A stretch of DNA of 64,000 nt from an uncultured Muribaculaceae bacterium (lineage in GTDB: Bacteria > Bacteroidota > Bacteroidia > Bacteroidales > Muribaculaceae), in NCBI GenBank assembly GCA_904501735.1, contig CAJGBY010000002.1:1-64000 (forward strand), written 5' to 3'. Below the pieces are notes generated by a model. The model was not told where the DNA came from, made no database searches, and saw only the letters and a program-made list of their open reading frames with translations. Shown piece by piece: positions 25,889 to 34,374 of this stretch; position 1 is the first letter of the stretch; each line of letters begins with the position of its first letter. A program made the position numbers and the translations under genes.

Positions 25889-26925
25889 TTTTTATTGTCC
25901 TTTGAAAAGAAGTTATACTTTCTTAGCCAAGAATTCTTGCTATCGTCAACAAATAGATAGATAATAACGAAAATCAAAGCTAACCACGCAAAAACAGGGA
26001 ATTGCTCGTTGTGAGCACTGTATACAGTGGTTTCTAATTCAGTTTTAGCTAACTTTTGCAATTGCTCATCGAGGATTTTTACAGCATCGGTTGAATTGCC
26101 CGATACATAAAGACCACCACCTGCTATTGCGATGTCTTTAGCCATAGTTTCGTTGAGTCGAGTAGTAACTACATTTCCATCGTTGTCCTTCATAAGTTGA
26201 CCATTCTCTAATGGAATCTGTGAGCCTCTCACAGTACCCATACCCACTACATTCACTTGAATACCTTTCTCTTTGGCCTCTTTAGCCATAGCAACAGCAT
26301 CGTCTTCGTGGTTTTCACCATCGGTGATGATAATTATAGCTTTTTGAGTCTTTTCATTTTTTGTGAAAGAGTTCATAGCTAATTTTATCGCTGAGCCAAT
26401 TGCAGTACCTTGAGAAGGAACCATATTTGTACTGATTTCGTTTAGGAACATTTTAGCCGAAACACCATCAGTAGTGATAGGCATTTGAGTGTAGGCATTG
26501 CCCGCAAATACAATCAAACCTATTTTGTCCTCTCTTAATTTGTCAATTACTCGGTCAAGAACAAGCTTGGTGCGTTGCATACGACTTGCTCCCTTAGGAT
26601 CATCGGTTGAGCTTGCTAACATTGAGTTGGAAACATCGACGCATAGCATAGCTTCAATGCCTCGCACTTTTGTAACTTCGGTTCTTGCGCCTGCACGAGG
26701 TCGAGCAAGAATGACAATTACTAATGCTAATATAATGAGCTCTAATGAAAGCTTAATCCAAGGCTTGTACTTAGATACATCGGGCATCAATTCGTCGGCA
26801 ATAATATACTGACCGAATTTTTGGAGTTTCTTTGCTCTTGCTCTTCTTGCAAACCAAAAGAGTGCAATGATAACAGGAAGCAAAATCAGTAAATACAAAT
26901 ATTCTGGATTTCCAAAACTGAACAT
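25885..26925 (-). CDS. batB: BatB, von Willebrand factor A membrane protein
   Basis: This 346-residue protein has two N-terminal transmembrane helices (about 8-25 and 60-78), a VWA domain (about 88-290) with MIDAS residues DVSNS and TDGENHEDD, and a C-terminal helix around 315-332. VWA MIDAS sites bind Mg2+ and partner proteins, here probably MoxR, BatA and BatD. It lies 26 bases after batA and overlaps batC by 4 bases. Confidence 0.92.
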   Translation of the reverse strand: MFSFGNPEYLYLLILLPVIIALFWFARRARAKKLQKFGQYIIADELMPDVSKYKPWIKLSLELIILALVIVILARPRAGARTEVTKVRGIEAMLCVDVSNSMLASSTDDPKGASRMQRTKLVLDRVIDKLREDKIGLIVFAGNAYTQMPITTDGVSAKMFLNEISTNMVPSQGTAIGSAIKLAMNSFTKNEKTQKAIIIITDGENHEDDAVAMAKEAKEKGIQVNVVGMGTVRGSQIPLENGQLMKDNDGNVVTTRLNETMAKDIAIAGGGLYVSGNSTDAVKILDEQLQKLAKTELETTVYSAHNEQFPVFAWLALIFVIIYLFVDDSKNSWLRKYNFFSKDNKK

Positions 26926-26951
26926 AGTTTTATCTTTTTATCAAATTATTG

Positions 26952-27944
26952 TTATGGGATATGTCTTAAAATAGTGTAACGCGCTACAAAATCCATAATG
27001 ATGAAAATAAGTAGCAATATAGCCCATTTCATATAGTCATCTTCGGTGTGAGTGAAATTTCTCACATCGAGTTGAGTCTTTTCCAATTGGTCGATATCTT
27101 GGAATACTTCTTTAAGCACATTCTTGCTGGTTGCGCGATAGTACTTACCACCAGTCATTTGAGCTATTGAACGCAAAGTTGCTTCATCAATAACTACTGG
27201 CATTAATTGGTATTCCATTTTGCCATAGAAGTTAATACCGACAGGATATTCGGCCTCACCATTTTTGCCGACACCGATAGTGTAAATTTTGATGCCAAGA
27301 TTTTTAGCAATTTCGGCAGCTGTAAGAGGTGCCACAACACCAGTGTTGTTGGAACCATCGGTGAGAAGAATGATACTCTTAGATTTAGCTTTACCGTTCT
27401 TGATGCGATTGATAGCTGTTGCTATACCATCACCAATCGCTGTTCCGTCAACCAACATATTCATATTTACATCTTGAATATAGTTGAGTAGCACAGTTTT
27501 ATCGGTAGTCATAGGGACAAGTGTGAAACTTTCGCCGGCAAAAATAACCATACCAATGTTGTCGCTTTCGCGTCCCGATATAAATTGAGATGCAACATCC
27601 TTGGCCGCTTCAAAACGGTCTGGCTTGAAGTCGCGAGCAAGCATACTTGTTGACACATCGAGTGCAATCATGATGTCGGTACCTTCGGTTTCGGAAGTAG
27701 ACCATCGGTCGTAGGTTTGAGGTCGACAAAGTATGATAATCAAGCAACCTAATGCTAATAGTCGCACTGCGAACAATATGTGTCGAAGATAAGCCTTCCA
27801 TGAAGTACCCAACTTGTCAAAAGGTAAAAGGGTAGATACCTTAAGAGTGGCTTCGGCTACTCGAAGTTTCTTTACATACCACAAGATAATAGGTATGTAG
27901 AGCAAAAATAGCCATAGGAAATGAGGATTAGCAAATTTGATCAT
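26952..27944 (-). CDS. batA: BatA, von Willebrand factor A membrane protein
   Basis: This 330-residue paralog of BatB has N-terminal helices (about 8-24 and 58-76), a VWA domain with DVSTS and TDGSNNTG MIDAS motifs, and a C-terminal helix ending in TILRHIP. It is an inner-membrane component of the Bat complex. The start overlaps the upstream gene by 4 bases. Confidence 0.92.
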   Translation of the reverse strand: MIKFANPHFLWLFLLYIPIILWYVKKLRVAEATLKVSTLLPFDKLGTSWKAYLRHILFAVRLLALGCLIIILCRPQTYDRWSTSETEGTDIMIALDVSTSMLARDFKPDRFEAAKDVASQFISGRESDNIGMVIFAGESFTLVPMTTDKTVLLNYIQDVNMNMLVDGTAIGDGIATAINRIKNGKAKSKSIILLTDGSNNTGVVAPLTAAEIAKNLGIKIYTIGVGKNGEAEYPVGINFYGKMEYQLMPVVIDEATLRSIAQMTGGKYYRATSKNVLKEVFQDIDQLEKTQLDVRNFTHTEDDYMKWAILLLIFIIMDFVARYTILRHIP

Positions 27945-28945
27945 ATTTTCTTATCCTCCTTTCTTTCGTTATTGTTGGATTGTTCGTTGTTTTCTTCGGC
28001 AGGGATCTCAACTGGCTTAGTTTCGTTGACAAAGTTTACTGCGCGTTGGTAAGCTACCTCATTATCTTCAGGTAGAGGACGCATCTTAGCAAACTTAACA
28101 AAGTCGGCCATATCGAGAATCTTATTGAGTTGGTCGTTGACAGGCATAGTTTCTTCGTTCTTGCGAAGAACTGACATAATTTGGCTCGTAGTCATTTCCA
28201 TAGCATTGATGTTGAAACGACGATCGAGATAATTACGCAAGATGTCGGTCAAACGAGTGAAATATTCTTTGTCTTGTCCAGCTTCCCAAAGTTTTTCGCT
28301 CTTTAATTGAGTAAGCTTCATAATAGCTTCTTCGTAAGGAGGAATAATAACCTCTGGCTTTTGTGCGAAAGGTGTTACGCCCTTACGGTACCACTTGAAG
28401 TAAGCATACAAAGCACCTGCTATTAATAGTTGAATCAATAAAATCAACCACCAATATTTGAGCAGGAATTCAGGGAATAAATCACTGAAATAAAATTCGG
28501 GTGATTCGACTGGTTTGAAATCGTGAATTGTTTGTAGTGAGTCAACCTTTACAGGAATAACTTTTAAAGAAAGCATATCAGACTTAAAGGTGTCTTTCCC
28601 TACAACATATTTAAAAGGAGGGATAACATACATTCCCGAATCGAACGATTGAACAATGATTTCCTTATTGATTTGTATGCGTTCATTGCCCAGTTCGATA
28701 GTGTCAGCTTCAAATCGCTTAGACACTTCAACAAAAGAATTTAATGTGTCGGGACTTGCATTTTCTCCTTGTAAAAAGCCTGTTACACCTTTGTCTTGAA
28801 CGATTTCAAGATGTATAGCAGTTTTTTTACCCATAAGAAGAGTTGCTGAATCCATTTTTGCCGTAACAATTGTTTGATTGGCAAAAGAATCAGCACCAAA
28901 GAGTAAAACTGCTATTGTAAAAAGTATATATGAAACTTTTCTCAT
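27941..28945 (-). CDS. Bat-operon membrane protein of unknown function
   Basis: This 334-residue protein has a signal peptide (1-22), a periplasmic beta-rich part to about 160, one transmembrane helix at about 164-184 (YWWLILLIQLLIAGALYAYF), and a cytosolic helical part (about 195-310) with LTDILRNYLDRRFNINAMEMT. A charged tail ends it. Equivalent genes sit between the DUF58 gene and batA in Bacteroidales. The layout resembles DUF4381-type Bat accessory proteins. No catalytic motif is visible. Confidence 0.75.
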   Translation of the reverse strand: MRKVSYILFTIAVLLFGADSFANQTIVTAKMDSATLLMGKKTAIHLEIVQDKGVTGFLQGENASPDTLNSFVEVSKRFEADTIELGNERIQINKEIIVQSFDSGMYVIPPFKYVVGKDTFKSDMLSLKVIPVKVDSLQTIHDFKPVESPEFYFSDLFPEFLLKYWWLILLIQLLIAGALYAYFKWYRKGVTPFAQKPEVIIPPYEEAIMKLTQLKSEKLWEAGQDKEYFTRLTDILRNYLDRRFNINAMEMTTSQIMSVLRKNEETMPVNDQLNKILDMADFVKFAKMRPLPEDNEVAYQRAVNFVNETKPVEIPAEENNEQSNNNERKEDKKI

Positions 28946-28969
28946 ATTATAGTTGTAAACCTTGTTGAG

Positions 28970-29848
28970 TTATTTTGCACCGCGCTTTTTGAACAATCCC
29001 ATAAGAGATTTTACATAATCTTCATCGGTTGCAACCGATGCTACATCAACCTTGCAGCGTTGCATTGTAACATTCATATTCAGTTGTCGCTCGTACCACC
29101 ATTTATTGTAAGCTTGTCGCACTTTTTTAGAGCTTGTGTCGATCCATTTCATTTCACCGCTTTCGGCATCGAGTAGCTTCATTAGTCCAACATCTGGCAG
29201 TTGGGCTTCTCGTTTGTCGTACACTTGTATTGCAGTGAGGTCGTGCTTACGACTTGCAATTGACATAGACTTATAGTAGTCGTGTGTGTCGATAAAGTCG
29301 GAAACGATAAAAGTGGCACATCTTTTCTTTAGAATACCAGTGAGATATTCTAACGCCATGTTGATGTCGGTGCCGTTGGATTCGGGTTTGAATTCAAGCA
29401 TTTCACGGATAAGAAGCAAGATGTGCTTTTTACCCTTCTTAGGAGGTATGAACTTTTCGATTTTGTCGGTGAAGAACATTAGTCCCACCTTGTCGTTGTT
29501 TTGTATAGCAGAGAATGCAAGAGTGGCCGCAATTTCGGCAATCATTTCTCTTTTTTGAACACCTTGTGCACCAAACATTCTACTTCCTGACACATCGACA
29601 AGCAACATGAGAGTGAGCTCGCGTTCTTCTTCGTATACTTTCACATACGGACGATTATGACGAGCTGTAACATTCCAGTCAATGTCGCGAATATCATCAC
29701 CATATTGGTACTCGCGCACTTCGGAGAATGTCATACCACGCCCTTTGAATGCTGAATGGTATTCACCTGCAAATATGTTTTGAGAAAGTCCTTTGGTTTT
29801 GATTTCAATCTTACGGACTTTCTTTAACAATTCATTAGAGTCAGTCAT
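28970..29848 (-). CDS. DUF58 protein with VWA-like fold
   Basis: This 292-residue cytosolic protein has the DUF58 signature YQYGDDIRDIDWNVTARH at about 48-65 and a degenerate VWA core (LVDVSGSRMFG, VSDFIDTHD). DUF58 proteins accompany MoxR ATPases and are thought to couple ATP-driven remodelling to VWA partners. It lies between moxR (19 bases) and the 334-residue gene (24 bases). Confidence 0.9.
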   Translation of the reverse strand: MTDSNELLKKVRKIEIKTKGLSQNIFAGEYHSAFKGRGMTFSEVREYQYGDDIRDIDWNVTARHNRPYVKVYEEERELTLMLLVDVSGSRMFGAQGVQKREMIAEIAATLAFSAIQNNDKVGLMFFTDKIEKFIPPKKGKKHILLLIREMLEFKPESNGTDINMALEYLTGILKKRCATFIVSDFIDTHDYYKSMSIASRKHDLTAIQVYDKREAQLPDVGLMKLLDAESGEMKWIDTSSKKVRQAYNKWWYERQLNMNVTMQRCKVDVASVATDEDYVKSLMGLFKKRGAK

Positions 29849-29867
29849 TTAACTGTATAAGCTAATG

Positions 29868-30863
29868 TTAAGGTACTGCAATCTTATCCAAGATTTCACT
29901 AATCACTTCGTCGGCGCTGATGTTGTTGGCTTCGGCTTCGTAAGATAGACCGATACGGTGGCGCAATACATCGTGGCTCACAGCTCTTACATCTTCAGGA
30001 ATAACATAACCACGATTCTTAAGGAATGCGTAAGCGCGAGCAGCACGAGCCAAGCTGATAGAAGCACGAGGTGACGCACCAAATGAAATGATGCTTGAAA
30101 GGTCGTTAAGACCATAGTCGCTTGGTAAACGAGTTGCAAACACGATGTCGACGATGTAGCGTTCGATCTTTTCGTCAACATAGATCTTGTTAACAAGCTC
30201 ACGCACTTCAACGATTTCTTGTGGAGTGATAAGAGCTTGAATGTTGCTCTTTAGAGCATTGATGTTTTGGCGAATAATTACCTTTTCTTCTTCTTTAGTA
30301 GGGTAACCGATAGTAACCTTCATCAAGAAACGGTCAACTTGAGCTTCAGGAAGAGGATAAGTACCTTCTTGTTCGATAGGGTTTTGAGTCGCCATTACAA
30401 GGAATGGGTTGTCAAGTTTGAATGTGTTTTCGCCGATTGTAACTTGTCGTTCTTGCATTGCTTCAAGAAGAGCACTTTGTACCTTTGCTGGGGCACGGTT
30501 GATTTCGTCGGCAAGTACGAAGTTTGCAAAAACAGGACCTTTCTTTACTTCAAATTTTTCATTCTTGATACTGTATACCATTGTACCGATAACATCGGCT
30601 GGCAACAAGTCAGGAGTAAATTGTATGCGGCTGTATTTCGCGTCGATTAAAGTTGCAAGAGTTTTGATTGCAAGAGTTTTAGCAAGACCAGGAACACCTT
30701 CAAGAAGAATGTGGCCGTCGGCTAACAAAGCAATAAGCAATGAATCAACCAAGTGCTTTTGACCCACAATGGTTTGATCCATACCTTTAGTAATCATATT
30801 TACAAAATTGCTCTTGCTGGCAATAAGTTCGTTTAATTCTCTAATATTTACTGTTTCGCTCAT
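29868..30863 (-). CDS. MoxR-family AAA+ ATPase, first gene of the Bat operon
   Basis: This 331-residue AAA+ chaperone-like ATPase shows Walker A LEGVPGLAKTLA (about 55-66), Walker B LADEINRAPAK, the sensor segment MATQNPIEQEGTYPLPEAQVD (given here in part) and a C-terminal lid domain with FGASPRASI. MoxR ATPases remodel VWA-domain partners. It is preceded by a well-spaced promoter and heads a nine-gene unit reaching the PAP2 gene at 21836. Confidence 0.95.
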   Translation of the reverse strand: MSETVNIRELNELIASKSNFVNMITKGMDQTIVGQKHLVDSLLIALLADGHILLEGVPGLAKTLAIKTLATLIDAKYSRIQFTPDLLPADVIGTMVYSIKNEKFEVKKGPVFANFVLADEINRAPAKVQSALLEAMQERQVTIGENTFKLDNPFLVMATQNPIEQEGTYPLPEAQVDRFLMKVTIGYPTKEEEKVIIRQNINALKSNIQALITPQEIVEVRELVNKIYVDEKIERYIVDIVFATRLPSDYGLNDLSSIISFGASPRASISLARAARAYAFLKNRGYVIPEDVRAVSHDVLRHRIGLSYEAEANNISADEVISEILDKIAVP

Positions 30864-30912
30864 AGTTATAAACTATTTTTGTGATATTTAAATTGCTATA
30901 TTATTTATGATG

Positions 30913-30944
30913 CAAAATTATTATTTTAACTAATAATATGGCAA
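30913..30944 (-). promoter_or_regulatory. Promoter of the moxR-Bat operon
   Basis: On the minus strand a -33 TTG (30942-30944) is separated by 21 bases from a -7 box TAATTTTG (30913-30920). Spacing and sequence match the Bacteroidota consensus. The leader would be about 45 bases. Confidence 0.72.
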
Positions 30945-30988
30945 CTACTAGTTGTTAATTTATAATATTTTAAGTTAGTTTTGTTAAA

Positions 30989-32233
30989 TTACAATATTTT
31001 TTCAGCCAATTCTTTCGCTTTACGCACACTTTCTGGGTCATCTTTATTGATTCCATATTTTTCGGCTGGAGGAATCACAACTACAAGACCCGGCGATACG
31101 CTATTAGGGTTTTTAATCTTTGATTTATTTTCTTCATAGATATATACCCAGAATTCGTAGCGACCATAATATTTGCGCGACATCTTTGTCAAGAAATAAT
31201 TTGTCTTAACGGTATCAACTATTTCGCTTGGCTTATCGTTCACGCTCTCGCTGTGAATAGTAGCTGTGTATAAAGGATCTTCAGGCTTGTCTTTGCTGAT
31301 AGAGTCAGTTTGCTCTGTAGAATGAGTAATTTCACTTTCGGTTTGTGGAACAGATGTCTCATTGTAACGGAACATGAAGAACCAAGCGATTATGGCAATT
31401 ACTGCACCAATAGCAAGACCTAAAGCAGCGCCCCAAATGAATGATTTTCGTTTTTCGCCATCAAGTTCTTCCTCGTCATATTTGATTTCTTCCTCATCAT
31501 CAACAAAAGGCGTAGTTATAGCTTTGTTTACAACAACTTCGTTGGCTTTGTTGTCTTGTGGAGCGATTGGTTGCTCATTGCTATCATTGCAATCATCATC
31601 TTGAGCTTGTGGCTCTGGTTCAATAGTCTCGTTTTGTTCTATGATTGAAATTTCTTCGACTTCTTCAACTTGCTTAGGCTTAGATGTTGTTTCAGCTGTA
31701 GCTTGAACTGTTGTGTTATCTTCAACTATTGTGACAGAGGCAGGCTCAGGCTCCTCAGTGATGACTTCTTTGGTTGTAGGCGTAGGATTTTCGATCGCAA
31801 CTGTCTCAATGTTATCGCTTTCTTCTATAATATTGAATGGAGGAGGGGTGATTTCGGGTATATCATCAATTGTTGTCGATGATAGAATTTCGAGCTCCTC
31901 GTCGGTGATATTGTCATCGAGAGCAATGGTTTCGAATCCCTCGAAAGGTGTGTTGATAGCTTCGGCAAGAGACTTGTCGGGCGTGAAACTCACACGGCGA
32001 TGAGCAGCAATTTCCATATCTTCGCCAGTGTTGACATTAACACTCTTACGAGCCGCAATCTCAGTAACCTTAAAAGTTCCGAGATTCTTGATTTTTACTG
32101 TTTCGCCTTGCTCAAGTCGCTCTTTTATTACACCAAAAAGTTCCTTAAGGAACAATTCGCTTACTCGTTTTGATGTATTGGTTAGTTCAGCTATAGCGTC
32201 GACAAGTTCAGGCAATGTTATTTTGTTGTTCAT
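30989..32233 (-). CDS. Membrane-anchored HU-family protein with LysM-like domain
   Basis: This 414-residue protein has three parts. Residues 1-93 are an HU/IHF fold (ELVDAIAELTNTSKRVSELF, then KIKNLGTFKV and a basic arm AARKSVNVNTGEDM). Residues about 100-260 form a Glu/Asp/Thr/Pro-rich linker. After KRK at 261-263 a transmembrane helix spans about 264-289, and residues 341-391 resemble LysM (FLTKMSRKYYG ending PGLVVVIPP). The basic residues before the helix predict HU inside the cell and LysM-like outside. This could tether DNA to the wall or envelope, which is inference. The ATG overlaps the small HU gene by 4 bases. Confidence 0.85.
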   Translation of the reverse strand: MNNKITLPELVDAIAELTNTSKRVSELFLKELFGVIKERLEQGETVKIKNLGTFKVTEIAARKSVNVNTGEDMEIAAHRRVSFTPDKSLAEAINTPFEGFETIALDDNITDEELEILSSTTIDDIPEITPPPFNIIEESDNIETVAIENPTPTTKEVITEEPEPASVTIVEDNTTVQATAETTSKPKQVEEVEEISIIEQNETIEPEPQAQDDDCNDSNEQPIAPQDNKANEVVVNKAITTPFVDDEEEIKYDEEELDGEKRKSFIWGAALGLAIGAVIAIIAWFFMFRYNETSVPQTESEITHSTEQTDSISKDKPEDPLYTATIHSESVNDKPSEIVDTVKTNYFLTKMSRKYYGRYEFWVYIYEENKSKIKNPNSVSPGLVVVIPPAEKYGINKDDPESVRKAKELAEKIL

Positions 32234-32502
32234 TTTATTTTCGATTTAAGCAAGGCGCTTGGTTTGAAAGATAATGTGATTTTAGGAGGGACAAGCATTC
32301 GTTTGCCAGTGCCAGGATTTACAACTATTCGTTCAAGCTTCTTTTTAGCTTCGAAAGTTCCAAAACCAGGTATCGCAATGCTGTCGAGCTCGCCACAACG
32401 GTCCTTTATTGTGGTAACAAGAGCCTCCAATAACTTAGATATGTCGGCGTTGTCGCGCCCCATGCGTTTTGCTAAGGTTTCTTGTAATTGTTTGTTGTCC
32501 AT
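32230..32502 (-). CDS. HU/IHF-family DNA-binding protein
   Basis: This 90-residue single-domain HU-like protein has the N-terminal helical body (LQETLAKRMGRDNADISKLLEALV) and the beta-arm part IPGFGTFEAKKKLERIVVNPG with the Pro used for DNA intercalation nearby. It bends DNA as a dimer. It is divergent from canonical HU (no DAV start, short arm). The 4-base overlap with the membrane HU gene suggests the two are made together and may heterodimerise. Confidence 0.9.
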   Translation of the reverse strand: MDNKQLQETLAKRMGRDNADISKLLEALVTTIKDRCGELDSIAIPGFGTFEAKKKLERIVVNPGTGKRMLVPPKITLSFKPSALLKSKIK

Positions 32503-32522
32503 AAACGATATATATTATGTTA

Positions 32523-32554
32523 CAAAGATACCATATTAAATCTATCTATGCCAA
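32523..32554 (-). promoter_or_regulatory. Promoter of the HU pair
   Basis: On the minus strand a -33 TTG (32552-32554) is followed after 21 bases by the -7 box TATCTTTG (32523-32530), about 20 bases before the HU ATG. Confidence 0.72.
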
Positions 32555-32621
32555 CTTGTTAACATTTATTTAATGTCGCAATTAGGTGGTGAATGTGTGT
32601 TGTGATGTTAAATGGAGCAAC

Positions 32622-32655
32622 TTTGTCAACTTTTCCATAATTTTTATTACTTTTG
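32622..32655 (+). promoter_or_regulatory. Promoter of the GHL10 hydrolase unit
   Basis: TTTG (32622-32625) as -33 and TACTTTTG (32648-32655) as -7 are separated by 22 bases. This places transcription start after 32655, so the longer reading frame from 32612 cannot be the real start. Confidence 0.65.
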
Positions 32656-32683
32656 CACAGATGTATCACTAAAATTAAGTCAT

Positions 32684-34360
32684 ATGATTGCAATGAAAAA
32701 ATCGGAAAGAAGTAAAATCCTAATTTTAGCCCTTTTTTTGTCTATTTTTGTGTCGATAGCTCAAGCTCAACCAAAACGTGAGATACGAGCTGTGTGGTTG
32801 ACCACAAATAGCGGTTTGGATTGGCCAAAATCAGTATATGATGAGACCAAACAAAAAGAGTCAATGATTGATATTTTAGACAAACTTCAGGCACTAAATA
32901 TCAACACTGTTGTATTTCAAGCACAAGTTAAAGGAGATGTACTTTGGGACTCTAAGATTCAGCCATTTATGCGAGTTGTATCAGGTGATGGTTCGAAGGC
33001 TATGACTTGGGATGTGTGCCGCTTTGTAATCGATGAATGTCATAAGAGAAATATGGAGTGTCATGCGTGGATTGTACCGTATCGTATTGGTACTGCAAGT
33101 GAGGCTTCAAAGTATGATAAAAATAGTGTGGTTAAACATGTAACAAAGGTGCATCCAGAAATGTGCGTGTTATATAGTAATGCATATTATCTTGATCCTG
33201 GTTTGCCTGAAGTGAGAAGCTATTTGCTTGACTTATATCGTGAATTGGTGACTAATTACGATTTTGATGGCATGAATTTCGACTACACCCGTTATCCTGG
33301 TAGTGATTTTGGTGATGCTGATTCATACTCTAAATATGGAAATGGAATGTCAAAGGCTGATTGGCGACGCGAGAATATAAATACATTTGTGGCTGAGTTT
33401 TATGATATGGTTAAAAGCATAAAGCCATATATGAAGGTGGGTGCTGCGCCTATTGGAACTTATAAAAATGTGTCGGGTTATGGAAATATGACAGCCTATG
33501 GTAGTGTGTATCAAGATGCTGCTGAATGGATGAGACGAGGTAAACATGATTTGCTTATTCCACAAATGTATTGGAATGAAAAATATGGTTTCTCGCCAAA
33601 TATGACAACATGGGTTGATAATTGTGATGGTCGTCAACTTGTTGTTGGTTTGGCTCCATATAAAATGGATGATTCAAATAACTGGGATGTGAGTGTAGTA
33701 ACTGATCAAGTAGATAAAACTCGTGCAAAAGTAGGTATGAGCGGTAATTGCTATTTCAGAGCTGACCATATCATCGGAACAACAACAAAAGTTAAGGCGT
33801 TAAATAAGGAATTGGCCGAAAATTATTATGCTTATCCAGCTCATATTGTGCCAATGGATTATAATGGTGTTACCAAACCTAATGCTCCAGAAAATGTGAA
33901 TGTGGAGAAAGACGGAACTACATATAGAGTGTCGTGGGATGCTGCCGAACTTAAGGATAATGTTCCAGTAAGATATTATTGTGTATATGCTTCGACTAAC
34001 GAAGAAGTGGATATTGATGATATTAAGAATTGTGTAGGATTTGCAGTGAAGGATACGCAATTTACATATAGCTCGGATAAGGCGTTGAATTTTGTGGTTA
34101 CAGCATTCGATATGAATTATTACGAGAGCGATCCTGCTAAAAATACATCGGGAATTAATGATGCTAATGCAGAGTGTGCGAAAGTGATTGCAAACGATCG
34201 AAGCATATATGTGCATGGTGTAAAAGTGGGTACAAAGGTGAGTGTGTATAGCGCAAATGGAGCACAAATGTACGATGGAACTGACACTCAAATATCAATA
34301 AATTCACCTGGACTTTATATCGTTAAAGTGATGGATGAAGTGTTTAAAGTGGCGCTTTAA
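32684..34360 (+). CDS. Secreted glycoside hydrolase-like protein (GHL10/DUF187) with sorting-domain-like tail
   Basis: ATG 32684 (or 32693, MKKSERSK) gives a protein of about 558 residues with a signal peptide ending AQAQ. The catalytic barrel starts PKREIRAVWLTT and includes NFDYTRYPG and DLLIPQMYWN, as in the YngK/GHL10 family, thought to act on glycans. An FN3-like domain follows (PNAPENVNVEKDG to about 490). The last roughly 65 residues resemble a type A type-IX secretion sorting domain: VSVYSANGAQMY and GLYIVKVMDE. Location would then be outer surface or medium. It heads a run with the Fe-S genes 14 bases downstream. Confidence 0.82.
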   Translation: MIAMKKSERSKILILALFLSIFVSIAQAQPKREIRAVWLTTNSGLDWPKSVYDETKQKESMIDILDKLQALNINTVVFQAQVKGDVLWDSKIQPFMRVVSGDGSKAMTWDVCRFVIDECHKRNMECHAWIVPYRIGTASEASKYDKNSVVKHVTKVHPEMCVLYSNAYYLDPGLPEVRSYLLDLYRELVTNYDFDGMNFDYTRYPGSDFGDADSYSKYGNGMSKADWRRENINTFVAEFYDMVKSIKPYMKVGAAPIGTYKNVSGYGNMTAYGSVYQDAAEWMRRGKHDLLIPQMYWNEKYGFSPNMTTWVDNCDGRQLVVGLAPYKMDDSNNWDVSVVTDQVDKTRAKVGMSGNCYFRADHIIGTTTKVKALNKELAENYYAYPAHIVPMDYNGVTKPNAPENVNVEKDGTTYRVSWDAAELKDNVPVRYYCVYASTNEEVDIDDIKNCVGFAVKDTQFTYSSDKALNFVVTAFDMNYYESDPAKNTSGINDANAECAKVIANDRSIYVHGVKVGTKVSVYSANGAQMYDGTDTQISINSPGLYIVKVMDEVFKVAL

Positions 34361-34374
34361 AAACATATATTTAT

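Noticed and set aside
30001..30863. Plus-strand frames opposite moxR (30267-30762)
   Set aside because: Antisense to Walker A/B motifs of moxR with no independent support.
32612..32683. N-terminal extension of the GHL10 hydrolase
   Set aside because: The -33 and -7 promoter elements lie within it, and the signal peptide begins only at the later Met.
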